A stretch of 64,000 nucleotides of DNA, from NCBI RefSeq assembly GCF_016908325.1, contig NZ_JAFBDR010000003.1, positions 186,001-250,000 of the forward strand, written 5' to 3'. The notes below the pieces were generated by a model. It was not told the origin of the DNA and did no database searches. It saw only the letters and a program-made list of their open reading frames with translations. This DNA is from Aquibacillus albus. Lineage in GTDB: Bacteria > Bacillota > Bacilli > Bacillales > Amphibacillaceae. The position numbers and the translations under genes are program-made. This document shows positions 8,035 through 21,119 of this stretch, piece after piece (position 1 is the first letter of the stretch; each line of letters starts with the position of its first letter).

Positions 8035-8916
8035 GTGGACCATTCCTTAATGACTTTTATCACCGTTGCTGAAAAGAAAAACTTCACGCGAGCAGCAGAA
8101 ACGTTGCATTTAACACAAGCAGCAGTAACATTAGCAATCCAAAAGCTGGAAAAGCAATACCAAGTGAAATTGTTTGATCGGACGAACAAATTTGTTCATT
8201 TAACACGAGCTGGTGAAATACTTTATCATCACGGAAAAGAGATTCTTTTTCAATATGAACGAGTCGAAAGATTAATTGATGATTTATCAAATTCCGCAAG
8301 TGGTGAAATACGGATAGGATCAAGCTATACCTTTGGCGAATACATTTTACCGAAGCTTATCGCACAATTTGGTCAATATTATCCAAAAATCACACCGGAT
8401 ATTTCAATTCGAAATACGAGTAGAGTAATAAGTCAGCTTTTGCGAGGGCAATTGGATTTAGCCATTATTGAAGGAGAAGTGGAACATGCTGATGTCATGA
8501 TTAAACCTTTTGCAAAGGATGAGATGGTAGTAATCGTTTCAGCCTATCATCCTTTATCAACGAAAAACGAAGTGACTCTTGATGATCTGGCTAATGAAAC
8601 GTGGATTATTCGAGAGGGAGGGTCCGGTACACGTCAAAGAATTGATCAATTTTTTAAAGAGGAAGGATTTTCTCCCATTAAAACTAGAGATTTTGGGAGT
8701 TCACAAATTATTAAAGAGTCAGTTGAAGCTGGTTTAGGTGTGTCTATCGTATCAACGGTGATTATCCAGAAAGAGATAGAATTAGGGACCATCAAGGCGC
8801 TTCGAATAAAAGACAATCCAATTGTTAGAAGCTTTTCGTACGTTATGCAACAAACCTCCTTCCATCCAAAAAGCACGAAATTATTTGTAGAGTTTCTTGA
8901 TACCTATTACGAATGA
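8035..8916 (+). CDS. LysR-family transcriptional regulator
   Basis: 293-aa protein with an N-terminal winged HTH (NFTRAAETLHLTQAAVTLAIQKLE, residues about 16-40) and a C-terminal periplasmic-binding-protein-like effector domain (about 88-290). It resembles the CysL/YeiE branch of LysR proteins. GTG 8035 lies 6 nt after AAGGAGG; the TTG at 8032 is too close to it. Being divergent from the YeiH-type exporter suggests local control, probably activation by a small sulfur or other anionic metabolite. Confidence 0.88.
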   Translation: MDHSLMTFITVAEKKNFTRAAETLHLTQAAVTLAIQKLEKQYQVKLFDRTNKFVHLTRAGEILYHHGKEILFQYERVERLIDDLSNSASGEIRIGSSYTFGEYILPKLIAQFGQYYPKITPDISIRNTSRVISQLLRGQLDLAIIEGEVEHADVMIKPFAKDEMVVIVSAYHPLSTKNEVTLDDLANETWIIREGGSGTRQRIDQFFKEEGFSPIKTRDFGSSQIIKESVEAGLGVSIVSTVIIQKEIELGTIKALRIKDNPIVRSFSYVMQQTSFHPKSTKLFVEFLDTYYE

Positions 8917-8956
8917 AGAAAGGGTTAACTTCACCAGAGCAACAAGTAACGAAAAA

Positions 8957-8993
8957 AGGTCAGATCCATGAACATAGATTCATGACCTGACCT
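8957..8993. terminator. Terminator between convergent genes
   Basis: AGGTCAG ... CTGACCT stem with an inner CATGAA/TTCATG pairing, between the LysR gene and the following minus-strand dehydrogenase. A-run on the left serves the minus strand. Confidence 0.75.
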
Positions 8994-9005
8994 AAATAAA
9001 TATAA

Positions 9006-10052
9006 CTATTCATTAAAAGATACTGCTCTACCTGTTTCTGCAGACTGATAAAGTGCATCGATTATTTTTTGTATAATTAAGCCTTGTTCTGGTGTACTTA
9101 TTGGTTGCTCTCCTTTTAGGCAACATTCAACAAAATGTTGGATTTCACGCTCATGTCCTCCAACCTTTGGTAAATAAGCTGGAGTGACATCAATTAAACT
9201 TTCGTGCTTCTCTTGATAGATTTTAAGTGGAAAAATGTCGGCTCCACCTTCATTCCCCATTAAAGAAACTTGCATTTTATCGCGTTCCTCTACGTTTGCA
9301 GCAAAAGCAGTTTCTAGAACTAATGAAGCTCCATTTTTAAAAGTAATCATACCAACAGCCATATCTTCAACCGTATAGTTTTCCCAGTCCCAATCTCCTA
9401 GTAAACCAACACCTTTTTTCGTTCCTAACTGCTGATGTGTTTTTCCTAATACGACATCTGGCTCTGGGTAACCCATCATATATAAAGCTGTATCCAGCAT
9501 GTGAACCCCGATATCAATTAGTGGTCCACCACCTTGAAGCTCTTTGTTTGTAAACACACCCCAGCCTGGAATCCCTCTACGACGAATCGCTTGAACCCTT
9601 GCAGAATAAATATCACCAAGTTCACCAGCATCAATAAATCTTTTGGCAGTTATCGCTTCTGGTTGATGACGGTAGTGAAATCCATAAGTTAAAATTTTAC
9701 CATTGCTTTGTGCTGTTTGAAGCATTTCCTCTGCCTCATCAGCTGACATTGCTGGTGGCTTTTCACATAACACATGACAACCAGCCTGTAATGCAGCGAT
9801 ACTTGCCGCCAAATGGAACTTGTTTGGAACACAAACACTAACAGCATCTAGCTCAACCTGAGAAAGCATTTCTTCATAGGATGAAAATGCATTCGGAATA
9901 GAATATTCGCCTGCAACATCCTTTGCCCTCTCTAAGTTCACATCTGATACGGCAACGATTTCCACCTGATCAGATAATTTTAAATAATTTGGAATATGTA
10001 CCCCAGTTGCAATACCACCTGCACCTATCAAACCAACCTTTAATTTCCCCAT
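9006..10052 (-). CDS. Gfo/Idh/MocA family oxidoreductase
   Basis: 348-aa NAD(P)-dependent dehydrogenase. N-terminal Rossmann domain with VGLIGAGGIATGVH, the family EKP motif in CEKPPAMSADEA, then the C-terminal alpha/beta domain with GGGPLIDIGVHMLDTAL, where the Asp and His are the usual catalytic residues. Family members act on sugars, inositols or their derivatives; the substrate here is unknown. The third of three candidate ATGs (10052) has AAAGG at the best spacing. It is divergent from a NitT/TauT-type ABC operon with a 310-bp gap. Confidence 0.85.
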   Translation of the reverse strand: MGKLKVGLIGAGGIATGVHIPNYLKLSDQVEIVAVSDVNLERAKDVAGEYSIPNAFSSYEEMLSQVELDAVSVCVPNKFHLAASIAALQAGCHVLCEKPPAMSADEAEEMLQTAQSNGKILTYGFHYRHQPEAITAKRFIDAGELGDIYSARVQAIRRRGIPGWGVFTNKELQGGGPLIDIGVHMLDTALYMMGYPEPDVVLGKTHQQLGTKKGVGLLGDWDWENYTVEDMAVGMITFKNGASLVLETAFAANVEERDKMQVSLMGNEGGADIFPLKIYQEKHESLIDVTPAYLPKVGGHEREIQHFVECCLKGEQPISTPEQGLIIQKIIDALYQSAETGRAVSFNE

Positions 10053-10366
10053 CCTCATCATCCTTTCTATTTTTATAGCCTTTGAAAACAGATTGTACCC
10101 TTCCTATTACATGTGTCATTATCGATGGTTGCTTATGAGTAAACACTTTAAACAAAGGATCCAATCCCATTTTACTATAACAACGACTCCTATATTTACC
10201 AATAATTATTGTAAGCGATTTAATTATATTGTACAACATGTAAAAGCTTCATGTACCGGATAAATTAATATTTTTGCTTTTTTATCCTGCTTGTACTTAT
10301 TAATCATTAGAGAATCACACTTTCTGGGCGAACGCATAGAATAGCAACGTGAGAGGTGGTGACAAC
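10053..10366. other. Divergent intergenic region with a cre-like site
   Basis: No coding region seen. TGTAAGCGATTTAA at 10210-10223 matches the cre consensus except for one position (CA to AA). It probably contains the promoters of both flanking transcripts. I find no TPP, S-box or FMN aptamer that would identify the ABC substrate. Confidence 0.45.
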
Positions 10367-11182
10367 ATGGAAGACCAACAAATAAATCATTCCGCAATAC
10401 AGGTGGAAAAAGAGGAATATAAAAAACAACAGCGTCGTGACAAACTCAAACAATTTCTTACCATATCATCTCCTATTTTGGTCTTAATTCTCTGGGAATT
10501 CTTATCTAGAACGGGATTGATCGATCATCGATTTTTTCCTCCTCCAACATTGATTTTAAGCACGTTATATCAAATGGGATTAAGTGGAGAATTATTTAAT
10601 CATATCGAAGTAAGTTTAATCCGAATTATTTGTGGTTTCTTGTTAGGTGTCATTCCAGCAATTTGCATTGGTTTACTGATGGGAATGTATGCGCCAATTC
10701 GCCATTTCTTGTCTCCACTCGTAATGGCTTTTATGCCAATACCAACACTAGCTATGCTACCAATTATCTTAATTATTTTTGGCATTGGTGAATTTTCAAA
10801 AATGGTTACGATTGCTATCAGTGTTTTTTTCCCTGTCGTAATTAATACTGCTGCTGGTGTTACCAATATAGATAGGATTTATGTAGATGTCGCTAAAAAT
10901 TATGGAGCAAATGCAAAAAAATTCTTTTTTAAGATTGCATTACCAGGTTCACTTCCAGTCATGTTAGAAGGCATTCAAATGGGGCAAGCAATTGCGTTAT
11001 TAACCATTGTTGCTGCTGAGATGATCGGTGCCAATTCAGGGATTGGTTATGTCATCTGGATGAATTATAAAGCATTCTTACTTCCTCAAATGTATGTCGG
11101 ACTCGTCTTAATATCTTTCTTTGGCTACTTATTTTCTCTCATTATCCGAGGGTTACAAAGTAAGTTAATCCCATGGAAGTAA
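10367..11182 (+). CDS. ABC transporter permease, NitT/TauT (SsuC-like) family
   Basis: 271-aa inner-membrane permease of a substrate-binding-protein-dependent importer, with about six transmembrane helices. The EAA-type coupling loop reads AKNYGANAKKFFFKIALPGS. The family imports sulfonates, taurine, nitrate, cyanate or thiamine precursors. Start at ATG 10367, after AGGTGGT; GTG 10349 overlaps the ribosome binding site. First gene of a three-gene operon with the ATPase and a lipoprotein. Confidence 0.85.
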   Translation: MEDQQINHSAIQVEKEEYKKQQRRDKLKQFLTISSPILVLILWEFLSRTGLIDHRFFPPPTLILSTLYQMGLSGELFNHIEVSLIRIICGFLLGVIPAICIGLLMGMYAPIRHFLSPLVMAFMPIPTLAMLPIILIIFGIGEFSKMVTIAISVFFPVVINTAAGVTNIDRIYVDVAKNYGANAKKFFFKIALPGSLPVMLEGIQMGQAIALLTIVAAEMIGANSGIGYVIWMNYKAFLLPQMYVGLVLISFFGYLFSLIIRGLQSKLIPWK

Positions 11183-11223
11183 GTCTTATAAGCGGATGTT
11201 CAAAAAGGAAGGGAGTGGGCCGA

Positions 11224-12003
11224 TTGCCAAATACAAAAATTGAGATTACAGACTTAACGAAAGTCTTCTTTAAGCGAAGTGAACGAGTCGAAGCTTTAAA
11301 GGATATCTCATTAGAAATAGAGGATGGGGAATTTGTTTGTATTCTTGGACCAAGTGGTTGTGGGAAAACGACATTACTAAGAATCTTAGCAGATCTTGAA
11401 ACACCAAGTACTGGTTCGTTTCAAATACACCCCTCATCTCCAGACAGACCCTTGCAATCGATGGTATTCCAAGAGCGAGGAGTCATACCATGGATGACAG
11501 TAGAAGAGAATGTCGCTTTTGGACTAAAAATGAGAAATGTGCCAAGGAAAATTTCGAAGGAAAGAACACAATACTATCTTGAAAAAGTAGGGTTAGAAAA
11601 GTTTGCAAAGCTTTATCCAAAGGAACTATCTGGTGGAATGAAGCAACGAGTCAGTATCGCACGTGCTTTTGCGAATGATCCTGAAATTCTATTAATGGAT
11701 GAACCATTCGCTGCACTTGATGAACAAAATAAATTTATCCTTCAGGAGGAATTATTAAATATCTGGCAAGAAACAAAGAAAACCGTTTTGTTTATTACCC
11801 ATAGTATTGATGAAGCCATGCTATTAAGTGACAGAATCCTACTTATGAGCGCACAGCCAGGGCAAATAGTTAAAGAAAAAAATATTAAATTACCTAGACC
11901 ACGCACAATGGAAGATGTCCGTTCCAATGAAGAATTAGCACACGAGTTTGTGGATATTTGGCAGCATCTGCAAACAGAGGTGCAAGGTTCAAGAGCAAAA
12001 TAG
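11224..12003 (+). CDS. ABC transporter ATP-binding protein, NitT/TauT (SsuB-like) family
   Basis: 260-aa ATPase. Walker A GPSGCGKTT, Q-loop in VFQERG, signature LSGGMKQRVS, Walker B ILLMDEPFAALD and switch His in ITHSIDEA are all present. The best start is TTG 11224, preceded by GGGAG at 8 nt; the longer reading from 11173 overlaps the permease and starts without a Shine-Dalgarno. It energises the permease encoded just upstream. Substrate unresolved. Confidence 0.88.
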   Translation: MPNTKIEITDLTKVFFKRSERVEALKDISLEIEDGEFVCILGPSGCGKTTLLRILADLETPSTGSFQIHPSSPDRPLQSMVFQERGVIPWMTVEENVAFGLKMRNVPRKISKERTQYYLEKVGLEKFAKLYPKELSGGMKQRVSIARAFANDPEILLMDEPFAALDEQNKFILQEELLNIWQETKKTVLFITHSIDEAMLLSDRILLMSAQPGQIVKEKNIKLPRPRTMEDVRSNEELAHEFVDIWQHLQTEVQGSRAK

Positions 12004-12086
12004 ATAAGTTAGTGGGTTCCTACTCCCTACTTTTACAAATAATTAATCTACTTCGTTTTCCATAAACGAAAAGAAAGGTGATGAAA

Positions 12087-13253
12087 ATGAACAAAAAATG
12101 GTTGTTGTTTTTAACTGTTCCATTTTTAATTGTTTTGTTAACATTAGCAGCTTGCAGTTCAGGCTCAACGGATCCTGAGGAGCAAACAAATGGAGGAGAT
12201 TCGGATCAACAACAAAGTGATCCATCATCCGACACCAACACAGATGATTCCAATGAATCGGATTCCAATAACAATGACCCATTAGCTCCACTAGAAGAAA
12301 CTGCAAAAGTTGTCATTGCTGAAGACGGTTCTGCATCAGGCGCTGGTTTTTATATCGCCAATGAAAAAGGATATTTTGCAGATTATAACATCGAAGTTGA
12401 ATTTGCTACGTTCGGAAATAGTGATGAGATGCTTCCTGCTGTAGCATCTGGTGAAGTAGACGTAGCAGGAGGGATTTCTTCTGCATCCTTCTTTAATTCC
12501 ATCGCTCAAGGAATTGATGTTCGCTTTATTGCAGATAAAGGGCATAATGTTGAAGGAAGCTCTTACTTTTCTTTTGTTATTCGTGAGGACTTACAAGATG
12601 AGATTACTAGTTATGAAGATTTGGAGGGCAGGAAAATTGCTGTCTCTACTCAAAACGCAGTAGATGATTACATTTTTCAACAAATGCTTGAGCATGCTGG
12701 TTTAACTAGAGATGATGTTGAATTCGTATTAATGTCGGATTTTGGGAACATGATGTCTGCACTTGGTAATAAGCAGATCGATGCAGCATTACAAATTGAG
12801 CCATTAATTACTCAAGGTATTAACCAAGATATTCATGTGCGCTTTGGCGATGCAACTGATTTTGCTCCTAAAGCACAGATTGCCATGGTACTTGGGTCTC
12901 CAGTCTTTCTAAATGAGCGCAGTGAAGTAGCAAAACGTTTCATGGCAGCATACTTGAAAGCAGTTCGAGACTATAATGATGTCTTTGTAAACGGGAATGG
13001 CGATGAAGAAGAACTAAATGAAATAATCGATATTATGACACAGTACACCGCCTTAAAAGACCCTGAAATTTGGAAGCAAGTTGGTGTCACTGGTTTAAAT
13101 CCTAACGGGCGCATGTTTATAGAGGATATCAAAAACCAATACGATTTTTACCAGAACAATGGAGCTATTTCTGCAGAATTAGACTTTGATCAAGTGGTTG
13201 ATACTACTCTTACAGAAGAAGTAGTAGAAATCCTTGGTGAGTATGAAGAATAA
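12087..13253 (+). CDS. ABC substrate-binding lipoprotein, SsuA/ThiY-like
   Basis: 388-aa lipoprotein. Signal peptide with lipobox LAAC at about residue 23, then a Ser/Asp/Asn-rich linker of about 45 residues and an NMT1/SsuA-type periplasmic-binding fold (AGFYIANEKGYFADYNIEVEF, GEVDVAGG). The SBP family covers sulfonates, nitrate-like ligands and HMP precursors; which one cannot be told from sequence alone. ATG 12087 has AAAGG at 8 nt. Last gene of the operon; a hairpin-rich repeat follows. Confidence 0.85.
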   Translation: MNKKWLLFLTVPFLIVLLTLAACSSGSTDPEEQTNGGDSDQQQSDPSSDTNTDDSNESDSNNNDPLAPLEETAKVVIAEDGSASGAGFYIANEKGYFADYNIEVEFATFGNSDEMLPAVASGEVDVAGGISSASFFNSIAQGIDVRFIADKGHNVEGSSYFSFVIREDLQDEITSYEDLEGRKIAVSTQNAVDDYIFQQMLEHAGLTRDDVEFVLMSDFGNMMSALGNKQIDAALQIEPLITQGINQDIHVRFGDATDFAPKAQIAMVLGSPVFLNERSEVAKRFMAAYLKAVRDYNDVFVNGNGDEEELNEIIDIMTQYTALKDPEIWKQVGVTGLNPNGRMFIEDIKNQYDFYQNNGAISAELDFDQVVDTTLTEEVVEILGEYEE

Positions 13254-13271
13254 ATAATAGATAAGAGGATG

Positions 13272-13330
13272 TCCCATAAGGGTCTGACTCCCTCGTAGTT
13301 GAGGGGTCTGACCCCTTTGCTTTTGGAACA
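13272..13330. repeat. Hairpin repeat with GGGGTC-GACCCC core, likely terminator
   Basis: AGGGTCTGACTCCCT and AGGGGTCTGACCCCT hairpins in tandem between convergent genes. A related GGGGTCAGACCCC hairpin occurs at 46670-46686, so this is a dispersed intergenic element used as terminator. Confidence 0.6.
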
Positions 13331-13375
13331 GCCCCTTTCACATAACCTACACTTAAACCGAGCTCCGATCTAAAC

Positions 13376-14644
13376 CTAACCCTCACCAAAGATATACGTA
13401 TTTAAAAACTTATTACGAAACTTCCCATGTGGATCGTAGTGGCCCAGCAATTGTTGAAAGTCTGGCAGCTTTTCAAAAAGTGGCGATAACTGCGCCGGTG
13501 CCATCGTGAACAGCTTCCCCCAGTGTGGTCGGGCATAAAAAGGCGCGAGTTTCTCTTCAATTTTCGGCAATACTTTCTGAACATCTGCCCAATTATCTTT
13601 CCATGTAAAGTGGATAGCAACTGAATCCTGTTTATAACATGGACTCATCCATAAATCATCCTTAGCAATGGTGCGAATTTCAGAAGTTTGAAGCAATGGT
13701 GAGATATGCTCACTAAGTTGGTTTATTGCACATAGCGCATCATATGCATGCTTCCGAGACATAATATACTCACTTTGCAGTTCTTTACCGCTGCTCGGAG
13801 TGAAATCCATTCGAAAATGCGGTAATCTTTCCAACCACGGGCCTGATATACCTAACTGTTCCGTACAATGCTCCGTACCCAAACCTGGCACAGGGTGTTG
13901 ATTCTCGTTGGCAAGAGATGCACCAAAAAACTCAGGCTTTAAATCGAAAGAGTCTTGGTCTCTAAGTTGATGCTTTAACCAAACTTGATTAAAATTCTCA
14001 TCCGCCCAGTCGGTAAACAAACTTACACTATAAGCACTGGAGAAGATATCGTCAAAATTTTCTTCAAGTTGCGCCAAAGACAAATTATTATAAACAGCTT
14101 GTACCATTTGAAAGGCAGGAACCACATCAAGCGTAAGTTTTGTGACTACTCCAAATCCCCCGAGCCCAACAACCACACCGTCCAAAAGCTCTTTATCTTG
14201 TTCACGGTTGAAAGATACAATATTACCATCATATGTAACAATATCTAGCGCACGCACAGTTGTTGCTAGATTGCTATTTTGATTACCTGAACCATGCGTA
14301 GCTGTTGCGCAAGCACCTGCAACCGAAATGTGTGGAAGTGAAGCTAGGTTTGGCAGTGCATATCCAGCACGATCGAGATATCTACACAAATCACTGTACT
14401 TGATGCCAGCTTCTACTGTAACTGTATGGTTTTCGCGGTCTAAATTTACTACTTGATTGAGATTTTGAAGGGAAATCATGTTTTCAGTTGAATCTGCAAT
14501 GCCATTGAACGAGTGGCGTGTACCAACCACCCTTAAACTACTACAGTTAATGACCTGTCGTTGTACTTGTTCAATAGATTCAGGAAAATGCCATCTCGCA
14601 GCACTGTATTGGTAATTACCTGCCCAATTTCTTTGTTCTCCCAT
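13376..14644 (-). CDS. FAD-binding oxidoreductase, alditol oxidase / sugar-lactone oxidase family
   Basis: 422-aa flavoprotein with an N-terminal PCMH-type FAD domain and a C-terminal ALO domain. The segment VVGTRHSFNGIAD carries the His expected to bind FAD covalently, and SVAGACATATHGSG is the second FAD loop. Closest named relatives are alditol (xylitol/sorbitol) oxidases, which oxidise polyols with O2 to aldoses and H2O2. ATG 14644 is preferred; ATG 14653 sits directly on the AAGGAG. It borders the galactosidase island, which fits sugar-alcohol use. Confidence 0.8.
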   Translation of the reverse strand: MGEQRNWAGNYQYSAARWHFPESIEQVQRQVINCSSLRVVGTRHSFNGIADSTENMISLQNLNQVVNLDRENHTVTVEAGIKYSDLCRYLDRAGYALPNLASLPHISVAGACATATHGSGNQNSNLATTVRALDIVTYDGNIVSFNREQDKELLDGVVVGLGGFGVVTKLTLDVVPAFQMVQAVYNNLSLAQLEENFDDIFSSAYSVSLFTDWADENFNQVWLKHQLRDQDSFDLKPEFFGASLANENQHPVPGLGTEHCTEQLGISGPWLERLPHFRMDFTPSSGKELQSEYIMSRKHAYDALCAINQLSEHISPLLQTSEIRTIAKDDLWMSPCYKQDSVAIHFTWKDNWADVQKVLPKIEEKLAPFYARPHWGKLFTMAPAQLSPLFEKLPDFQQLLGHYDPHGKFRNKFLNTYIFGEG

Positions 14645-14998
14645 TATCTTCATACTCCTTTATGTATATTTATTAACTCATAAGTTGCTACTATGTAAAT
14701 AATCATTGGTGACATCATTGTAATTTCATTACCAAGTATTAATCTAAATCACTCAAAAATGATAACGCTTTCCAAGTATGGAAATATTTTTTTAAAACTA
14801 GTATAACACATACAAAAATAGAGTTACCCTATAAAATTATTTTTAGTTCAAAAATATAGAAACCAAGTTTAAAGCTCCTCGTAATAACCAACATTATTCT
14901 TTATTATGTTTTTTGATTGTACGAAAGCGCTTTTTCATATACATTTATAATAAAGAAATGTTTAATAAATTAAATTAAAAAACAAAGGAGATGTTTAA
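14645..14998. promoter_or_regulatory. Divergent promoter region of the flavoprotein and lacZ genes, cre-like site
   Basis: Contains an AAAGCGCTTT palindrome at about 14920-14936, within CGAAAGCGCTTTTT. It resembles a CcpA cre site with mismatches at the ends and lies about 65 bp before the GH2 gene start. The rest is AT-rich with no coding potential. Confidence 0.5.
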
Positions 14999-18160
<3,162 letters not shown>

Positions 18161-18180
18161 TTACTAGTAGTGAAACTTAT

Positions 18181-18226
18181 AAAGAAAAGGACCCAAGTTC
18201 TGAGCAGGAACTCGGGCCTTTTCTTT
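18181..18226. terminator. Terminator between convergent GH2 and GH42 genes
   Basis: AAAGAAAAGG ... CCTTTTCTTT stem with inner AGTTC/GAACT pairing; works for the plus strand and possibly for both. Confidence 0.85.
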
Positions 18227-18241
18227 ACAACAGTTATGCAA

Positions 18242-20287
18242 TTACTTCCTCCTACGTTCTAAGATTAAGACTTCAAATCCCTTCATTTCAATAGTTCCAT
18301 TCAATTTCGTCTTAGTTATTAATTCATTCCATTCTTCCTTAAAGGTTATCGTTTGAGAAGAGTCAGAGTAATTTAATAAGAAAATGTATTCTACTCCATC
18401 TTTTTCCCGTATGGCTAACTCCACTGCTTCTGATAATTCAATACTTTCCACGGTTTTGCTTATCTCTAATTCGTCAAGAATAACATTAGCAATATCCAAA
18501 GTGAAAACTCCACCAAAATAAATTGTTGTACCCTTTCCAACTTGAGATTTAACTGCAGCAGGTTTGTTTTCGTAATATGCGTTTTTATAACGAGCCAAAA
18601 TTTCAGTATTATTGTCATTATTTAATACTTCGTTAAATTGATTTACCTGAAATATTTCAGTTGCCCATTCAGCTTCTGGAATTTCTTGATATTCTCCTAC
18701 TCTAGTAAAATCTTCAACCGTTACACCGACAAGCTCTCTTAACACTCCAGGAAACGGTAACATATAAGGCTGTCCGTTGACATCCTTATAACCTGAGCGA
18801 CATCCAAATACAACCTTACCACCCTTTTCGACGTATTGCTTTAATAAATTTGCCTTTCGGTCAGTCATTATTGCGGGATGTGGATAAACTAGTAATTTAT
18901 AGTTTGTTAAATCCGATAAGTTTGTATTTTCATCAAAGTTTAGAGCATCCACTGGTATATGGTTATATTGGAACGCCTTAAACCATTCCTGCTCACTTTG
19001 CTTGATATAAGGACCATACCATTTATCCGTTTCTCCATCCCATTGATTGTCGTAATCGGTTACAATGGCTGCTTCCGCCTTAAACTTAGCTCCTACTATT
19101 TTTTCTTTAATTCGCATTAATTCTTGACTAATTTCCTTTATTTCAGCTATCCGCCGATTAGGCTGATTATGATAGTCATTTATTCCGTGCCAATAAATTT
19201 CAGATCCAAATGTCGCCGTTCTCCACCTGAAATAAAGAATCATATCAGCTCCATGTGCAACAGATTGATATGTCCACAATCTGATTTGTCCTGGTAGCGG
19301 GGATGGCTGTTCAATTCTATCTACCCAGCCTCCAGGACCAGATTGCTGTTCAAATATTGCAAAATTATTAGAAATGCTGCGCACAGCGCTTAAATTCCAA
19401 CTCCACTTCCGATCTAATAAAGGCTTCTCACCTTGATCAGGAAAAATTTTACTGAAATTTGGATAAGAATCATACGCAAAGAAATCTAGTAATTCATCCG
19501 TCAACCTATGGTTATCCAAATGGTTAAACATCCCATTTGTTGTTATCCAATGATTAGGTGCGAATTTTCTAATAAGATCAGCTTGAAGTTTCGCATAAGA
19601 AATAGCACTATCTGATATAAACCGCTTCTCATCTAATAGTTGATGTGGGTTTTTCGATCCATTTACTGTCGGACGAGGTAGAAAAATTTGATCCCAGCTC
19701 GTGTAAGTTTGACTCCAGAAAGTTGTTCCCCATGCTTTATTTACCTTGTCCAGCGTTCCGTACTTATTTTTCACCCATGAACGAAATGACTCATGATCAG
19801 CATCAGAATAAAATACATCTATTTCGCAATTTAATTCATTATCTATTTGCCAGCCGACAACTGCAGGGTGATTATGATAATGTTCTGCCATTTTCGTAAC
19901 TATCCTCGCTGACAATTCACGATATTTTTTTGAATTGTAATTATAGTGACGCCGCATGCCATGTTGGAATTGCACACCTTGCTGTGAAACGTTTAATACT
20001 TCCGGATATTTATGCGTGAGCCAAGCTGGCGGTGTTGCAGTTGGTGTTCCTAATATCACTTTAAGTCCATGTTTATGGGCAAGATCAATGGCGCGATCAA
20101 AGAAGTTAAATGAAAAATTCCCCTCTTCCGGTTCAAAAATGGACCATGCAAACTCAGCTAAACGCACGTAAGAAAAACCCAGTTCCCGCATTCTTTCATA
20201 ATCATTTTCCCAAAGATCTTCCGGCCAGTGCTCCGGATAATAACACACCCCTAATTCCAATTGATTTGCTTTCAAAGATTTAGTCAT
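18242..20287 (-). CDS. Beta-galactosidase, GH42
   Basis: 681-aa intracellular GH42 enzyme, typical length for the family. N-terminal barrel LGVCYYPEHWPEDLW, acid/base Glu151 in QIDNELN, nucleophile Glu313 in FAIFEQQSGP, then a trimerisation domain and a small C-terminal beta domain. GH42 enzymes act on galacto-oligosaccharides and plant galactan fragments rather than lactose. ATG 20287 lies 7 nt after AAGGAG; the in-frame ATG 20293 is too close. Divergent from the YesL-like gene and near a sugar ABC importer. Confidence 0.92.
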   Translation of the reverse strand: MTKSLKANQLELGVCYYPEHWPEDLWENDYERMRELGFSYVRLAEFAWSIFEPEEGNFSFNFFDRAIDLAHKHGLKVILGTPTATPPAWLTHKYPEVLNVSQQGVQFQHGMRRHYNYNSKKYRELSARIVTKMAEHYHNHPAVVGWQIDNELNCEIDVFYSDADHESFRSWVKNKYGTLDKVNKAWGTTFWSQTYTSWDQIFLPRPTVNGSKNPHQLLDEKRFISDSAISYAKLQADLIRKFAPNHWITTNGMFNHLDNHRLTDELLDFFAYDSYPNFSKIFPDQGEKPLLDRKWSWNLSAVRSISNNFAIFEQQSGPGGWVDRIEQPSPLPGQIRLWTYQSVAHGADMILYFRWRTATFGSEIYWHGINDYHNQPNRRIAEIKEISQELMRIKEKIVGAKFKAEAAIVTDYDNQWDGETDKWYGPYIKQSEQEWFKAFQYNHIPVDALNFDENTNLSDLTNYKLLVYPHPAIMTDRKANLLKQYVEKGGKVVFGCRSGYKDVNGQPYMLPFPGVLRELVGVTVEDFTRVGEYQEIPEAEWATEIFQVNQFNEVLNNDNNTEILARYKNAYYENKPAAVKSQVGKGTTIYFGGVFTLDIANVILDELEISKTVESIELSEAVELAIREKDGVEYIFLLNYSDSSQTITFKEEWNELITKTKLNGTIEMKGFEVLILERRRK

Positions 20288-20454
20288 CTCCATTCTCCTT
20301 TTTTAAATTATTACAAGTCCAAAATGAAGTCTTACTGCTCAATGTTGTAATCGATTTCATTTAGTTCTATGAATTTGTTCTAGTAATCTTTTTTTCTACA
20401 CTAAACTATGGTATTTTTAATTCATATACTTACACAAAAGACAGGGTGATGATA

Positions 20455-21075
20455 TTGAATATATTTTCTGTAGATAGTCGTTTCTTTAAGCTAATGGAAG
20501 TACTAACTAATTTCTTCCTTTTAAATTTATTATGGATCGTAATGTGTATCCCTATTGTTACAATTTTTCCAGCCACTTCTGCAATGTTTGGCGTTGTGCG
20601 TCAATGGGTGTTAAAAAAGGATTCTAGTGTATTTCGTTCCTTTTTTCAATTATTTAAAGAAAACTTCAAAACTAGTATAATAATTGGAGTCCTATGGTTC
20701 TTAATTTCTGGATTATTGATCCTTGACATCTATTTTGCGTTTACATTGGGGTCAACTACTAAATTTGTCCTGTTACCTGTTTTATTAGTAATTGGCTTTT
20801 TATTTTTGCTAACATCAACCTTCTTGTTTCCAGTTATCGTTCATTATCAATTAAAATGGAATACAATTATAAAAAATTCATTTCTACTTGGTGTCAGTCA
20901 TTTCCATGTTGTCTTAATTTCATTTCTTATTACCATAGCAATGCTGCTAACCTTTGTGTATTTACCGATTTTAGTATTAGTTATTTTCAGCATAGGTAGT
21001 TACTTTACTTATAAATTCTGTCATCGAACATTTGAAAAGATTGAGAATAAACAAGAAGAGAAAGCTAGTCTCTAA
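20455..21075 (+). CDS. YesL/DUF624 family membrane protein
   Basis: About 207-aa integral membrane protein with about five hydrophobic helices. The N-terminus (NLLWIVMCIPIVTIFPATSAM) is typical of DUF624/YesL proteins, found beside carbohydrate ABC transporters and glycosidases in Bacilli. Exact role unknown; an accessory function in sugar uptake is inferred from context. TTG 20455 fits AGGGTGAT as ribosome binding site; ATG 20449 is the alternative. A terminator overlaps its stop. Confidence 0.8.
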   Translation: MNIFSVDSRFFKLMEVLTNFFLLNLLWIVMCIPIVTIFPATSAMFGVVRQWVLKKDSSVFRSFFQLFKENFKTSIIIGVLWFLISGLLILDIYFAFTLGSTTKFVLLPVLLVIGFLFLLTSTFLFPVIVHYQLKWNTIIKNSFLLGVSHFHVVLISFLITIAMLLTFVYLPILVLVIFSIGSYFTYKFCHRTFEKIENKQEEKASL

Positions 21076-21096
21076 GAGAATAGCTTTCTTTTTTTA
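21059..21096 (+). terminator. Terminator overlapping the YesL-like stop codon
   Basis: AGAAAGCTA ... TAGCTTTCT stem followed by seven T; the stop codon lies in the loop. Confidence 0.8.
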
Positions 21097-21119
21097 CTTC
21101 TATCATTCATGTTGTTGTA

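Noticed and set aside
10053-10366. TPP or FMN riboswitch before the NitT/TauT operon
   Set aside because: No CTGAGA/ACCTGA-type or RFN core sequence found on the plus strand, so the ABC substrate stays open.
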